A DNA stretch of 64,000 bases from JANNNX01 sp031398745 (GTDB lineage Bacteria > Actinomycetota > Acidimicrobiia > Acidimicrobiales > CADCSY01): positions 1 to 64,000 of the forward strand of contig JANNNX010000008.1 of the NCBI GenBank assembly GCA_031398745.1, read 5' to 3'. Both the position numbers and the translations under genes were made by a program. The notes beneath the pieces were generated by a model. It worked only from the letters and a program-made list of their open reading frames with translations, had not been told where the DNA came from and searched no databases. Position 1 is the stretch's first letter; the number at the start of each line of letters is the position of its first letter. This document shows, piece after piece, positions 24,761 to 33,054 of the stretch.

Positions 24761-25633
24761 ATGCCCGAGACCGCAGTCATCACCATCGGCAGGCGAGAGC
24801 CCACACCGACCGAGCCCGAACCCGTCGTCGCCCTCGAGGCGGCGTCGCACCAGCGGGGCGGCGTCACCCTGCTGGCGGACGTGAACCTGGCCTTGGCCCC
24901 TGGCTGCCTCGTCGCTCTGGCGGGACCGAGCGGGGCCGGAAAGACAACGCTGCTGGCGGTGCTCGGCGGACTGGTGGCGCCGTCGGCGGGTCGGGTGGTC
25001 CATCGACTCGCAACCGACCAGGGGGGCGGCGGACAGCTCGGCTATGTCCCCCAGGACGACATCGTCCCGCTCGACCTGACCGTCGACCGCGTGGTCGCAT
25101 CGGCGGCCGCGCTCGTGCTGGCCGACCCGCCGGAAGATCGTCGGCCACGGGTCGACCAAGTGCTCGCGGCCATGGGCCTCACCCACCGCCGTGACACCGT
25201 GGTGAGGCGACTGAGCGGCGGGGAGCGCAAGCGGGTCAGCGTCGCGGTGGAGCTGCTCAGCACCCCGCAGCTCTTCCTCCTCGACGAGCCGACGTCGGGT
25301 CTCGATCCGGCCGCGTCGGCGGCGCTGCTGGCTCGACTCCGCGGCCTCGCCGCCGAGGGATCCACGGTCGTGGTCACCACGCACTCCCCGGTCGACATCG
25401 ATCGCTGCGAGGTGGTCGTGTTCCTCGCGGTGGGCGGGTCGGTCGCCTTCGTCGGCACGCCTCACGACGCTCGACGCCACTTCGGTGTCGACGACCTCGC
25501 CGAGGTCTACCCGATGTTGGTGGCGGCGCCGAAGCCCCCGACGCCCGCTCCGGTCGGGGCCAGGCGTGGTCCGGCCACCTCCTCGCCGAGGGTGGCGCCC
25601 CGGCGACCGACGACGTCCTTTGGGAGGCAGTAG
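24761..25633 (+). CDS. ABCG-like ABC transporter ATP-binding protein
   Basis: 290 residues. Walker A is GPSGAGKTT, Q-loop YVPQDDIVPLDLTV, signature LSGGERKRVSVAVELL, Walker B LFLLDEPTSGLDP, and H-loop TTHSP. LSGGERKR and the EVYP tail are typical of the ABCG/White type, in which ATPase and permease are often one polypeptide. The frame ends at TAG 25631-25633 and continues in the same frame into the permease, so this may be half of a split fusion. Probably regulated by the HxlR operator upstream. Confidence 0.88.
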   Translation: MPETAVITIGRREPTPTEPEPVVALEAASHQRGGVTLLADVNLALAPGCLVALAGPSGAGKTTLLAVLGGLVAPSAGRVVHRLATDQGGGGQLGYVPQDDIVPLDLTVDRVVASAAALVLADPPEDRRPRVDQVLAAMGLTHRRDTVVRRLSGGERKRVSVAVELLSTPQLFLLDEPTSGLDPAASAALLARLRGLAAEGSTVVVTTHSPVDIDRCEVVVFLAVGGSVAFVGTPHDARRHFGVDDLAEVYPMLVAAPKPPTPAPVGARRGPATSSPRVAPRRPTTSFGRQ

Positions 25634-25714
25634 GGGGCGCTGACACGACGGAGCGCGGCGCAACTGGCCCACAGCCGCCTGACGCTGGCCATCCTTCTCG
25701 GCTCGCCGCTGCTG

Positions 25715-26422
25715 GTGACCCTGATGATGGCGACGTTGTTCCCGTCGGGCGGTCTCGACGGGGCGACGCGGTCGTTGACCGCGGTCCAGGAGTCGTACTG
25801 GATCTGCTTCGCGTCGTTCTTCTTCGGTCTCACCTATGGGCTGCTCCAGGTGGTCACCGAGATGCCGATCGTGCGCCGGGACCGACTCAGCGGGGTCCGG
25901 ACGAGCGCGTATGTGGCGGCAAAGGTCGCGGTGCTCGTGCCGGTGCTGCTCGCGGTCAACGTGAGCATGCTGGCGACCCTCAGGGCGACCGACCGGCTGC
26001 CCACCCTCGACCCCGCCACCTGGCTCCAGCTCGGCGTGACCGCGTCGTTGATCTCGTTCGCGGCGCTGGCCACCGGGCTCCTGGCGTCGGCCGCGGTGGG
26101 GGACACGACCCAGGCGACGCTCGCGCTGCCGATGATCTGCTTCCCGCAGGTGCTCTTCGCCGGGGTCCTCGTCCCGAGGGCGGCCATGACCTCGGTGGGC
26201 CGGGCGATGAGCGACGTCCTGGTGACCCGATGGGGGTTCGAGGCGATCGGCGGTGCGCTGGGCCTCGGCGGGCGAGGAAGCTCCCGTCCCGACCCCTACG
26301 CCACCACCTTCGCCGGCACGGTCAGCCACGACTGGGTCGTGTTGGCAGCGATCGCGGCGACGATGCTCGCCGGCACGGTGGTGGTCCTACGGCGGCGATC
26401 GCAGTTTGCGGGCGGGCGGTGA
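25715..26422 (+). CDS. ABC-2 type permease, start uncertain
   Basis: Membrane protein with about six helices (LLVTLMMATLF, SYWICFASFFFGLTYGLLQVV, VAVLVPVLLAVNVSML, LGVTASLISFAALATGLLAS, LPMICFPQVLFAGVLVP, VLAAIAATMLAGTVVVL), matching ABC-2/ABCG permeases. GTG at 25715 is the first standard start, but it falls inside the first helix. The same frame upstream to the TAG at 25631 encodes LTRRSAAQLAHSRLTLAILLGSP, which looks like the normal permease N-terminus. So the true product begins upstream (for example a CTG at 25640), or the gene is a fusion broken by the TAG. Confidence 0.75.
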   Translation: MTLMMATLFPSGGLDGATRSLTAVQESYWICFASFFFGLTYGLLQVVTEMPIVRRDRLSGVRTSAYVAAKVAVLVPVLLAVNVSMLATLRATDRLPTLDPATWLQLGVTASLISFAALATGLLASAAVGDTTQATLALPMICFPQVLFAGVLVPRAAMTSVGRAMSDVLVTRWGFEAIGGALGLGGRGSSRPDPYATTFAGTVSHDWVVLAAIAATMLAGTVVVLRRRSQFAGGR

Positions 26423-26445
26423 GAAGGGAGTGGCCCGTAGGGCGC

Positions 26446-27237
26446 TCAGCTGATCCGGGCCCGGATCACCCGTGCGGTCCCCACGGGGTCCACGCCATGG
26501 TCGTGCGACTCGGGCACGACCACGAGATCCGCTCCCGGCATGGCGGCCGCCAGTCGCTCCACAGCCGTGGCCAGCACCGGCATCGTCGGGTCGCCGCGCA
26601 GGATGGTGGTTGGCAGGTCGACCCCGATCATCGCAGCCGTCGGGGTCGAGACGGCTGCGACGAGGCGGTGGTCGTAGACCGCGGTCGGCGCGAGGGAGAC
26701 GATCCCGGCGAAGTCCTCGGTGGCCCGGAGCCCTTCGATGGCCGCTTCCGGCAGACCGACGTCTTCCCGCAGGAACGCCAGGACCGCCTCCTCGTTGTCG
26801 TCGTGGTCCACGAGGGCTTGGAGTCGCTCCGAGAGGTCGGCGGGGGGCTCGTCCTGTCCGAACCGCAACGGGGGCTCGGACAGGAACAGCTGCCTCACCG
26901 GTACTCCGAGGCCCGCCGCGAACAGCGCCAGCACCGCACCCGAGGAATGGCCGAAGACGCCGGCGGCATCGCCGACCGCGTCGATGACGGCGCGCAGGTC
27001 CTCGGCTTCCCGCTGCGGTGCATAGGGCGCGGTGTCGCCACTGGCGCCACGTCCACGGCGGTCATAGGTGACGCCTTGCAGGCCCGCATCCGCGAACGCG
27101 GCGGCCAACGGCCCTCCCGATGCCGAAGTCGCAAACGCCCCACCGACGATGACCACCGGCGGTCCCGAGCCGACGGACCGGTAGGCGATCCGCGTCCCAT
27201 CGGCCGATTCCGCCTGTCGGCCCTGGGAGTCAGGCAT
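26446..27237 (-). CDS. alpha/beta hydrolase
   Basis: 263 residues of the alpha/beta-hydrolase fold. The oxyanion region is GPPVVIVGGAF, the nucleophile elbow is GHSSG (Ser nucleophile), and the catalytic His is probably in ESHDHGVDP near the end; RGDPTMPV carries a candidate acid. GVTYDRRGRGASGDT is the usual strand-4 loop. Substrate unknown. GGAGAGGAG precedes the ATG at 27237. It is convergent with the ABC permease. Confidence 0.85.
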   Translation of the reverse strand: MPDSQGRQAESADGTRIAYRSVGSGPPVVIVGGAFATSASGGPLAAAFADAGLQGVTYDRRGRGASGDTAPYAPQREAEDLRAVIDAVGDAAGVFGHSSGAVLALFAAGLGVPVRQLFLSEPPLRFGQDEPPADLSERLQALVDHDDNEEAVLAFLREDVGLPEAAIEGLRATEDFAGIVSLAPTAVYDHRLVAAVSTPTAAMIGVDLPTTILRGDPTMPVLATAVERLAAAMPGADLVVVPESHDHGVDPVGTARVIRARIS

Positions 27238-27292
27238 TGGACATCTCCTCTCCAGTGCTGATGGCCGCGGAGTACCCCACCCTCAACGGCCA

Positions 27293-28585
27293 CTAGCCCG
27301 GCGGCCGATCAGCCGGAGCGGGGCGTGTCCAGGAGCAGGCCACCCCTTCCGAGGCGGGCGGGCAATGGAACTCCCAGCCGGGAGGCAAGGGGACGGTGAC
27401 CTCCCTTCCGGCATCCAGCTCCGTCGCATAACGGTCCCAGTCGAAGTCCGGGAACGGCGTCCGCGCCAACGGCGGGGCCAATGCGACGGCACTCACCAGC
27501 AGCGCGCCGACGGTGGCCGCGTTGGCCAGGGTCACTCGACGCCAGATGGCGATCAGCGCCAGCGCGGCGAGCCACCAGAACGCCGCCTTGGGGAGCACGA
27601 AGTACCGGTCTCCTCCGGCCAGGTTGACGAGTGCCGAGCCGCCGGCTCGGGGAATCGTCACCGCGAGCCCGCCCGCGACGAACACCACGAACCCGACAAA
27701 GGCGGCCCGCTGCCCGGTCGGGGACCGTCGGAACCGCCACGCGGCCAGAACACCGAGCGCGGCACAACCCAGGAGGAAGAGCTCGGTCGGTAGGACGCTG
27801 CGGCCGAGGACGTGGGGCTGGAGCGAAGCGCCGAGGCCCTTGACGGCGTCGAGGCTGAACCGCAGTTGCTCGCCCGCGGGCGAGCGCGAGATCACGACGG
27901 TTTGGACCGCGCCGCCCACGGCCAGCACCGCCACCTCGAGGCTGGGACGGGGCAACCACGCCCGGCCCCGGCGCCGCTCGTCCAGGTAACGCGCCCCGTA
28001 GCCCGCCGCGATCGCGCCCGCGGCGAGCACCGCCATCGGGCCAGTGAAGGCAACGACCGCCATGACCGCGGCCCGGGCTGCGGGGTGCCGGGAGGGCGGC
28101 TCCTGGAGGTGCCGCACGACGGCTGCCAACAGGTAGAACTGGGTGAACCACTGGACGTTGGTGATGGTTCCGAAGACCTCGCCGTTCGTCGGTGTGAGGA
28201 TCACCGAGGCGACCAGTAGGGGGAAGGACAAGCCCCACCGGCCGAGCACCCGCAGCGACGCGATGCTCATCGCTCCGAGTGCGACCGCGGCCGTGTTGTA
28301 GATCAGCGGCGCCTGGCTGGCGGGGGCCAGCGTCGCCACCCAGGCGACCAGACGGGGAATGGCGAGCAGGTAGCCGGCGTATGGCTCGGCCAACTGCGGC
28401 AGGTCATGGCCGTGCTGCCCGGCAAAGAAGATGACGCCGTCCTCCGCCCAGAACTGGGGCAGCGTGAACGCGTCGGGCGACTTGGCGGCGAGCGCGACGA
28501 AACTGACGAGCACAGCCAGAAGAGCAGCCCATCGCCGGCGCCTCCACAGCCCCACGGGAGCTGCTCCAACGAGGCCGGGGACCAT
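27293..28585 (-). CDS. polytopic GT-C-like membrane protein
   Basis: 430 residues with about ten membrane helices. The first extracytoplasmic loop carries FWAEDGVIFF, an acidic motif in the place of the catalytic Asp/Glu of GT-C glycosyltransferases using lipid-linked sugars. TPTNGEVFGTITNVQWFTQFYLLA is another conserved-looking segment. The C-terminus is a soluble tail with two Cys (FHCPPASEGVACSW). Likely an envelope glycosyltransferase or related protein, but no family is certain. Confidence 0.6.
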   Translation of the reverse strand: MVPGLVGAAPVGLWRRRRWAALLAVLVSFVALAAKSPDAFTLPQFWAEDGVIFFAGQHGHDLPQLAEPYAGYLLAIPRLVAWVATLAPASQAPLIYNTAAVALGAMSIASLRVLGRWGLSFPLLVASVILTPTNGEVFGTITNVQWFTQFYLLAAVVRHLQEPPSRHPAARAAVMAVVAFTGPMAVLAAGAIAAGYGARYLDERRRGRAWLPRPSLEVAVLAVGGAVQTVVISRSPAGEQLRFSLDAVKGLGASLQPHVLGRSVLPTELFLLGCAALGVLAAWRFRRSPTGQRAAFVGFVVFVAGGLAVTIPRAGGSALVNLAGGDRYFVLPKAAFWWLAALALIAIWRRVTLANAATVGALLVSAVALAPPLARTPFPDFDWDRYATELDAGREVTVPLPPGWEFHCPPASEGVACSWTRPAPADRPPG

Positions 28586-28623
28586 AGCGAGGCGACGTTA
28601 GCGACGGGCACAGGAGCCCCCGT

Positions 28624-28653
28624 CCGTATGGATCCACCGGGGGATCCATACGG
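28624..28653. terminator. perfect 12-bp inverted repeat
   Basis: CCGTATGGATCC at 28624-28635 is exactly complementary to 28642-28653, with a 6-nt loop. It lies between the start of the GT-C-like gene (28585) and the end of the upstream minus gene (28772). It may terminate that gene or act as an operator for the GT-C-like gene. It is less GC-rich than most hairpins here, which favours an operator slightly. Confidence 0.45.
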
Positions 28654-28771
28654 AGATGGATGAGGTCTCCTCAGACCTCGCCTCCGTCGAAATCCTTCCG
28701 AGATCATCGACATGACGATCGAGGTCAACCCATGAGCATTCGGCGGAGTAGACGGCCAGGTGGATGGCCCG

Positions 28772-29905
28772 TCAGAAGGCGGTTTCGGACGTTTGACGAC
28801 CGCTCTCGATCGCCCGGCGCCATCGGCGTTCAGAACGCCTCGTGTACGCAGGTCGTGCCGATACCAGGGCGCCGCTCGCGGGCGCGCGAATGACGACGTA
28901 GCCGGGTACCGGCCCCGCCACATCGAACTCGCCCGCAGTTGGGAAACCGAGTCGCCCGACGCGCCACCGGGGCATGGAGACGAAGGTGAGGACGTGCCCC
29001 TCCGGGGCGTCCTTCGGACGTAGCAGGACAACAGCTCGGATGGATCCCCGGAAGCCTGGGATCACGACGTGTCGACCGTCGAGTGGTCGCCACGAGAACG
29101 TTGACAACATCGCTCGCTGCCGAGCGCTCCTGACGAGCCCCCATATCCCCGTGATGAGGGCGAGCACAGATCCCGCGAGGGCAAAGCTCATCGGCCACAC
29201 CGTCAGCGGCGACTGATTCGTCTCACCAGGCACGCTGACGTGGTCCGGGTCGTCTGGATCCACGAGAACAACGATGGCTTGGCCTGGCCGGTAGAGCGGA
29301 CTCTCGGCATCGAGGTGGATCCGCTCGCGGCGACCATCACCTCGCCACACGAAGGACACCTCGATCGCGCCACCGTCGCCTTGAATGATGTTCACGACGG
29401 TTCCTGGAATCCGCTCGCCATGCGCTTCCAGATCCTCTGCTCGGTTCTCCACGACGATGGCTGCGACGGTGAACACCACCAGGAGGACGAGGCCCCCGCC
29501 AGTCCAGACCCAGCATCGCTGCCGATACCGACGCAGGAAGGCCGAGGCGTTGGCGTCCATCGCCGGCGGCCCGTCCGGGCCGGCATCGGTCCCGGGAGAA
29601 ACGCGTCGCCACCACTTCCGAGCGACGCGCGACCCAAAGACGAGTGTCGCCCCCAGCGCCCCGGACGTGGTCGCACCGAGGGTTTGGTTGAAGGACTCGG
29701 TGCGGCACTCACCATCGTCGTGTGTCACGACGGCGACGAGCGATACCCCGCAGTCGAGGTCCCGTTCTTCGATCTCCACAGAGACAACCAGTGCGACCGC
29801 GACGATGAGAAAGAAGGCTCCGATGAGCAAGCGCAAGCCGGTGAGCAGGAGGCGTCCGGCTCGCGGGAGCACCGGTCCACCATCGGGCAGGCTCGCAGTC
29901 GTCAC
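28772..29905 (-). CDS. DUF3592-like membrane protein
   Basis: 377 residues. Helices lie near 17-44 (LLLTGLRLLIGAFFLIVAVALVVSV), at 75-95, 135-155 and 240-262. Between helices, IPGTVVNIIQGDGGAIEVSFVWRGDGRRERIHLDAESPLYRPGQAIVVLVDPDDP matches the DUF3592 domain, a beta-rich module of unknown role. GTG start. It appears monocistronic, followed by the inverted repeat at 28624-28653. Confidence 0.65.
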   Translation of the reverse strand: MTTASLPDGGPVLPRAGRLLLTGLRLLIGAFFLIVAVALVVSVEIEERDLDCGVSLVAVVTHDDGECRTESFNQTLGATTSGALGATLVFGSRVARKWWRRVSPGTDAGPDGPPAMDANASAFLRRYRQRCWVWTGGGLVLLVVFTVAAIVVENRAEDLEAHGERIPGTVVNIIQGDGGAIEVSFVWRGDGRRERIHLDAESPLYRPGQAIVVLVDPDDPDHVSVPGETNQSPLTVWPMSFALAGSVLALITGIWGLVRSARQRAMLSTFSWRPLDGRHVVIPGFRGSIRAVVLLRPKDAPEGHVLTFVSMPRWRVGRLGFPTAGEFDVAGPVPGYVVIRAPASGALVSARPAYTRRSERRWRRAIESGRQTSETAF

Positions 29906-30085
29906 GTCAGGACCGGGATTAGAAGCAGGGCCACGTGGATCTCGCGTCGATCATCAGTCGGATCGGCGAACGTGAGCACCGCCCGGGCACCGCGCTCAGA
30001 GACCATCCGCAGAGCAGAGTACGAAACCGGCGCGCTGAAAGCCGCGAGCGCGGGCCGCGCTTCGCCCGGAGGCGCAGTGACAGAT

Positions 30086-30107
30086 ATGTTACCGCAGGTG
30101 GTAACAT
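30086..30107. promoter_or_regulatory. palindromic operator before DUF4160 gene
   Basis: ATGTTACC at 30086-30093 and GGTAACAT at 30100-30107 form an 8-bp perfect palindrome with a 6-nt spacer. It ends 7 bases before the GTG at 30115. This is where a toxin-antitoxin autoregulatory site would sit. Confidence 0.65.
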
Positions 30108-30114
30108 CAAGTGC

Positions 30115-30308
30115 GTGTCGAGGGTCCGGCGCGGCGGCTTCGTCTTCGTAACGTGGGTCGGCGACCACGCTCCTCGGCATGTGCACGTGTTCGGGACAGT
30201 CGGCTGGTCGTGAAGTGGGATCTGCACAGCGGCCAGGCGATGGAGGGAGCCACGACCAGGGCGGTGCGCAAGCTCATCGACGCTCTCGTGGAAGAGGGAC
30301 TGCTGTGA
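30115..30308 (+). pseudogene. DUF4160-like gene with a single-base frameshift
   Basis: From GTG 30115 the frame reads SRVRRGGFVFVTWVGDHAPRHVHVFG, the typical DUF4160 N-terminus with D-H-x-P-x-H-V-H-V. It then stops at 30211-30213. Adding one base at the GGG run 30193-30195 gives continuity into another frame reading DSRLVVKWDLHSGQAMEGATTR...ALVEEGLL, the DUF4160 C-terminus, ending at the TGA at 30308. So this is either a real frameshift, a sequencing indel, or programmed slippage. The stop overlaps the GTG of the next gene. Confidence 0.7.
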
Positions 30309-30790
30309 AGATCCAGAAGGTCGAGCCAGACAAGCGGCGGCGGCGATTCGACGTGACCACGCGTCGCGGTGTCCTGCCGTTCCCCTACGGCCGTTGTGAC
30401 CCGGCGCCGTCACCGCACGACCGGCTCGTGGAGGTGTTCGTCGACCCAGACCTCGGGCGCGAGGCCTTCACCTATCGCCTGGAGTCCGGCGCGGAAGGAA
30501 GTGTGCACGTCGACTCGGTGCTCGACGTGAACGCCGACCCCGACTACCTGGCCCGGCTCGAGCTGTATCGGCTGACGCTGGAGGCGAAGGAGCGGCTGGG
30601 GGCTTCGGGCCTGTCAGTGCGAGACGCCGCCGCTCGCATCGGGACGAGCCCACCGCAGCTCTACCGGCTGCTCGATCCGACGAACTACTCGAAGTCGGCG
30701 CGGCAGTTGCTCGCGCTGCTCGCCCTCGGCGGGGCCTCGGTGCAGGTCACCGACGGCCTGCCGGGGCGCCACCGCTCCGTGCCGGCGTGA
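30305..30790 (+). CDS. DUF2442-like protein with C-terminal HTH (antitoxin-like)
   Basis: 161 residues. The N-terminal part (VEVFVDPDLGREAFTYRLESGAEGSVHVDSVL) is beta-rich and DUF2442-like. The C-terminal part (SGLSVRDAAARIGTSPPQLYRLLDPTNYSKSARQLLALLALLG-like) is an Xre-type helix-turn-helix. DUF4160 and DUF2442 genes are frequent neighbours and are suspected toxin-antitoxin pairs. GTG at 30305 overlaps the DUF4160 stop (GTGA). The HTH probably binds the palindrome at 30086-30107. Confidence 0.7.
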   Translation: MKIQKVEPDKRRRRFDVTTRRGVLPFPYGRCDPAPSPHDRLVEVFVDPDLGREAFTYRLESGAEGSVHVDSVLDVNADPDYLARLELYRLTLEAKERLGASGLSVRDAAARIGTSPPQLYRLLDPTNYSKSARQLLALLALGGASVQVTDGLPGRHRSVPA

Positions 30791-30959
30791 TCGGTCCCTC
30801 GATGATGTTGCGTGCTGTCTCGTCGATCACGCGAGTACTCACACAACTTTCCCAATCCCGATGACAACATCTGACACGCCTGAACACGACGAGAGGAGGA
30901 GGCGAAGCGAGAACCAGCAGTGCAACCGGGGCTTCCTGGGTGAACCGGCTGCTCGGGTG

Positions 30960-31035
30960 TGGCGCGCTCGGAGGGATTCGAACCCCCAACCTTCTGATCC
31001 GTAGTCAGATGCTCTATCCGTTGAGCTACGAGCGC
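30960..31035 (-). tRNA. tRNA-Arg (ACG)
   Basis: Minus-strand cloverleaf. The acceptor GCGCTCG pairs with CGAGCGC, the anticodon arm is TCTGA-CTACGGA-TCAGA with anticodon ACG, and the T loop is TTCGAAT. The 3' CCA is encoded at 30960-30962. The tRNA body is 73 nt (30963-31035). Its 5' end overlaps the last codons of the PAP2 gene. Confidence 0.95.
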
Positions 31036-31940
31036 CGGGTGGACGGGCGAGTGTAGTGGCCGCCCTTGCCCGGGCTCCCGGCCGGAGCTGTCTCCTCGGC
31101 GACCAGCTCGGCCAGCTCGACCGGCGCACCGAAGTGGAGCAGCCGGCCCCCGAAGGCGATCGAGCACAGGGCGAACCAGGCCCAGCCGATCAGCAGGCCG
31201 GCGACTACGTCGGTGAACCAGTGGACGCCGAGCAGCACCCGGGTCGAGGCCACCGCGGCCGCCACCCCCGCCGCCACCCCGGCGAGCACAGCCTGGGTCC
31301 GCCGGGAGCGACCCCGGCCGAGCACCAGGGCCAGCGCCGCGCACGTCGCCGCGGCGGCCACCGCATGGCCCGAGGGGAACGACGTCGAGGAGAAGCCGGT
31401 CAGCTGGTTGAGGTCGGGCCGGGCCCGATCGATGCCCCACTTGATCGAGTTGGCGATCAGCACCTGGCCGGCCACCACGACGGTGAGGAAGGCGAACACC
31501 GCCCCGCCTCGTTGCCGACGTCGCTCGAGCAGCCACACCACCACCGACCCCGCGATGACCGTCTCGCTGCCCCCGGGCCGGGTCAGGATCCGCAACACCT
31601 CCGACGATGTCTCGGTGGCGTGCCGAGCCGCCCACTCGGCGATGCCCAGGTCGAGCTCGGCCAGGCCCTCGTTGCTGCGGACCATCTCCAGGATGACCCC
31701 GGCGCCGACCGCTCCCACCACCACCGTCGCCCCGGCCACGGTGAGCGCCAGGCCCGTTGTCCGCCCCGGGTCGAGCCGGCGGCGGAGGTAGCCGGCCAGC
31801 CCCGGATGGCGCTCGACCTCCTCGACCACCCCCGGGCCGGTGAGGTGGGGCGACTCGATGGCCGGCCAACGCAGGGCCAGCACCGCCGCCGCCAGGCCGG
31901 TCGCCACCCCGACGGCCAAGGGCACCAGCACAACCACCAT
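31026..31940 (-). CDS. PAP2 family phosphatase
   Basis: 304 residues. Five or six helices with the three phosphatase motifs in order: KWGIDRARP, PSGH in SFPSGHAVAA, and STRVLLGVHWFTDV. It dephosphorylates a lipid phosphate such as phosphatidate or undecaprenyl pyrophosphate at the membrane. ATG at 31940 follows GAGGACGAG. The stop codon TAG (31026-31028) lies inside the tRNA-Arg gene: the CDS overlaps the tRNA by 10 bases. Confidence 0.92.
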   Translation of the reverse strand: MVVVLVPLAVGVATGLAAAVLALRWPAIESPHLTGPGVVEEVERHPGLAGYLRRRLDPGRTTGLALTVAGATVVVGAVGAGVILEMVRSNEGLAELDLGIAEWAARHATETSSEVLRILTRPGGSETVIAGSVVVWLLERRRQRGGAVFAFLTVVVAGQVLIANSIKWGIDRARPDLNQLTGFSSTSFPSGHAVAAAATCAALALVLGRGRSRRTQAVLAGVAAGVAAAVASTRVLLGVHWFTDVVAGLLIGWAWFALCSIAFGGRLLHFGAPVELAELVAEETAPAGSPGKGGHYTRPSTRRS

Positions 31941-32109
31941 CTCGTCCTCCTCGAGGCCCGGTCTACCCTCCGATCCCGAGGGGGTAAACGAGGGCCGAGC
32001 CAAACATGGACACCACCTCACGCCACGATGGCGGGCCTATGACGAGCCCGCTCCACGCCCCCTACGAGGCCACCGCCGCCGGCCTGTCCGGGCCTCGATC
32101 GGAGCCCAC

Positions 32110-32997
32110 GTGACCACGGTGGCGGTGGTCGCCCACCAGCGCAAGCACCTCGGCGGCGGGCTGGGCGAGCTGCGCTCGGCTCTGGCCGCCGAGGGCGTGG
32201 TCGAGCCCCTGTGGTTCGAGGTGCCGAAGAGCAAGAAGGCCCCGGCCCGAGCCCGCGAAGCCCTCGAGCAGGGTGCCGACCTGGTCTTCGTCTGGGGCGG
32301 TGACGGCATGGTCCAGTGCTGCATCGATGCCTTGGCCGGCACCGGCACCACCGTCGCCATCGTTCCGGCCGGCACCGCCAACCTCCTCGCCACCAACCTC
32401 GGCATCCCCCAGGACATTGGCGCCGCAGTCTCGATCGGTCTCCACGGACAGCGGCGGCGCCTCGACGTCGGTGTCGTCAACGGCGAGCGGTTCGCGGTCA
32501 TGGCCGGAGCCGGCTTCGACGCCCACCTGATCGGCCGGGCCGACGCCGGCCTCAAGGACCGGATCGGCCGCGCCGCCTACGTGCTGACCAGCCTCCAGGC
32601 CATGCGGGCACCCAAGATCGGGATGCGCATCGACGTCGACGGTGACCGGTGGTTCGAAGGTGAAGCCGGGATGGTCCTGGTCGGCAACGTGGGCACGGTG
32701 ATGGGCGGCCTCGAGGTGTTCCCCCATGCCCGACCCGACGACGGCCTCCTGGAGGTGGGGGTGGTGACCGCCGGCGGCCTCCGCCAGTGGATCGGCGTCA
32801 TCGGCCACACGCTGCGGCACCAGGCCGACGGCTCGTCGCTGGTCCACATGACCGTGGGTCATGAGGTCGACGTGCGCCTGGACGCCAAGACGGCCTACGA
32901 ACTCGACGGCGGTGCCCGCGCCAAGGTCACGCGGCTGAGGATCGAGATCGAGCCCGCCGCCATCGCCATCTGTGTGCCGGCCGAGGGTGACCAGTGA
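32110..32997 (+). CDS. diacylglycerol kinase family lipid kinase
   Basis: 295 residues. The DAGK catalytic domain has VFVWGGDGMVQCCIDAL (GGDG motif) and AIVPAGTANLLATNLGIP. The C-terminal half has GAGFDAHLI and the LEVGVVTA strand. It phosphorylates diacylglycerol or a related lipid (it may also be a sphingosine or undecaprenol-type kinase). Adjacent to the PAP2 phosphatase, which catalyses the opposite type of step. GTG at 32110 gives the usual N-terminus TTVAVVAHQRK. Confidence 0.9.
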   Translation: MTTVAVVAHQRKHLGGGLGELRSALAAEGVVEPLWFEVPKSKKAPARAREALEQGADLVFVWGGDGMVQCCIDALAGTGTTVAIVPAGTANLLATNLGIPQDIGAAVSIGLHGQRRRLDVGVVNGERFAVMAGAGFDAHLIGRADAGLKDRIGRAAYVLTSLQAMRAPKIGMRIDVDGDRWFEGEAGMVLVGNVGTVMGGLEVFPHARPDDGLLEVGVVTAGGLRQWIGVIGHTLRHQADGSSLVHMTVGHEVDVRLDAKTAYELDGGARAKVTRLRIEIEPAAIAICVPAEGDQ

Positions 32998-33054
32998 GCG
33001 CTCTCGGGTCACCAATAGCTGCCGGGCAACCCGTGGTGACCCCGGAAGCGGGGT

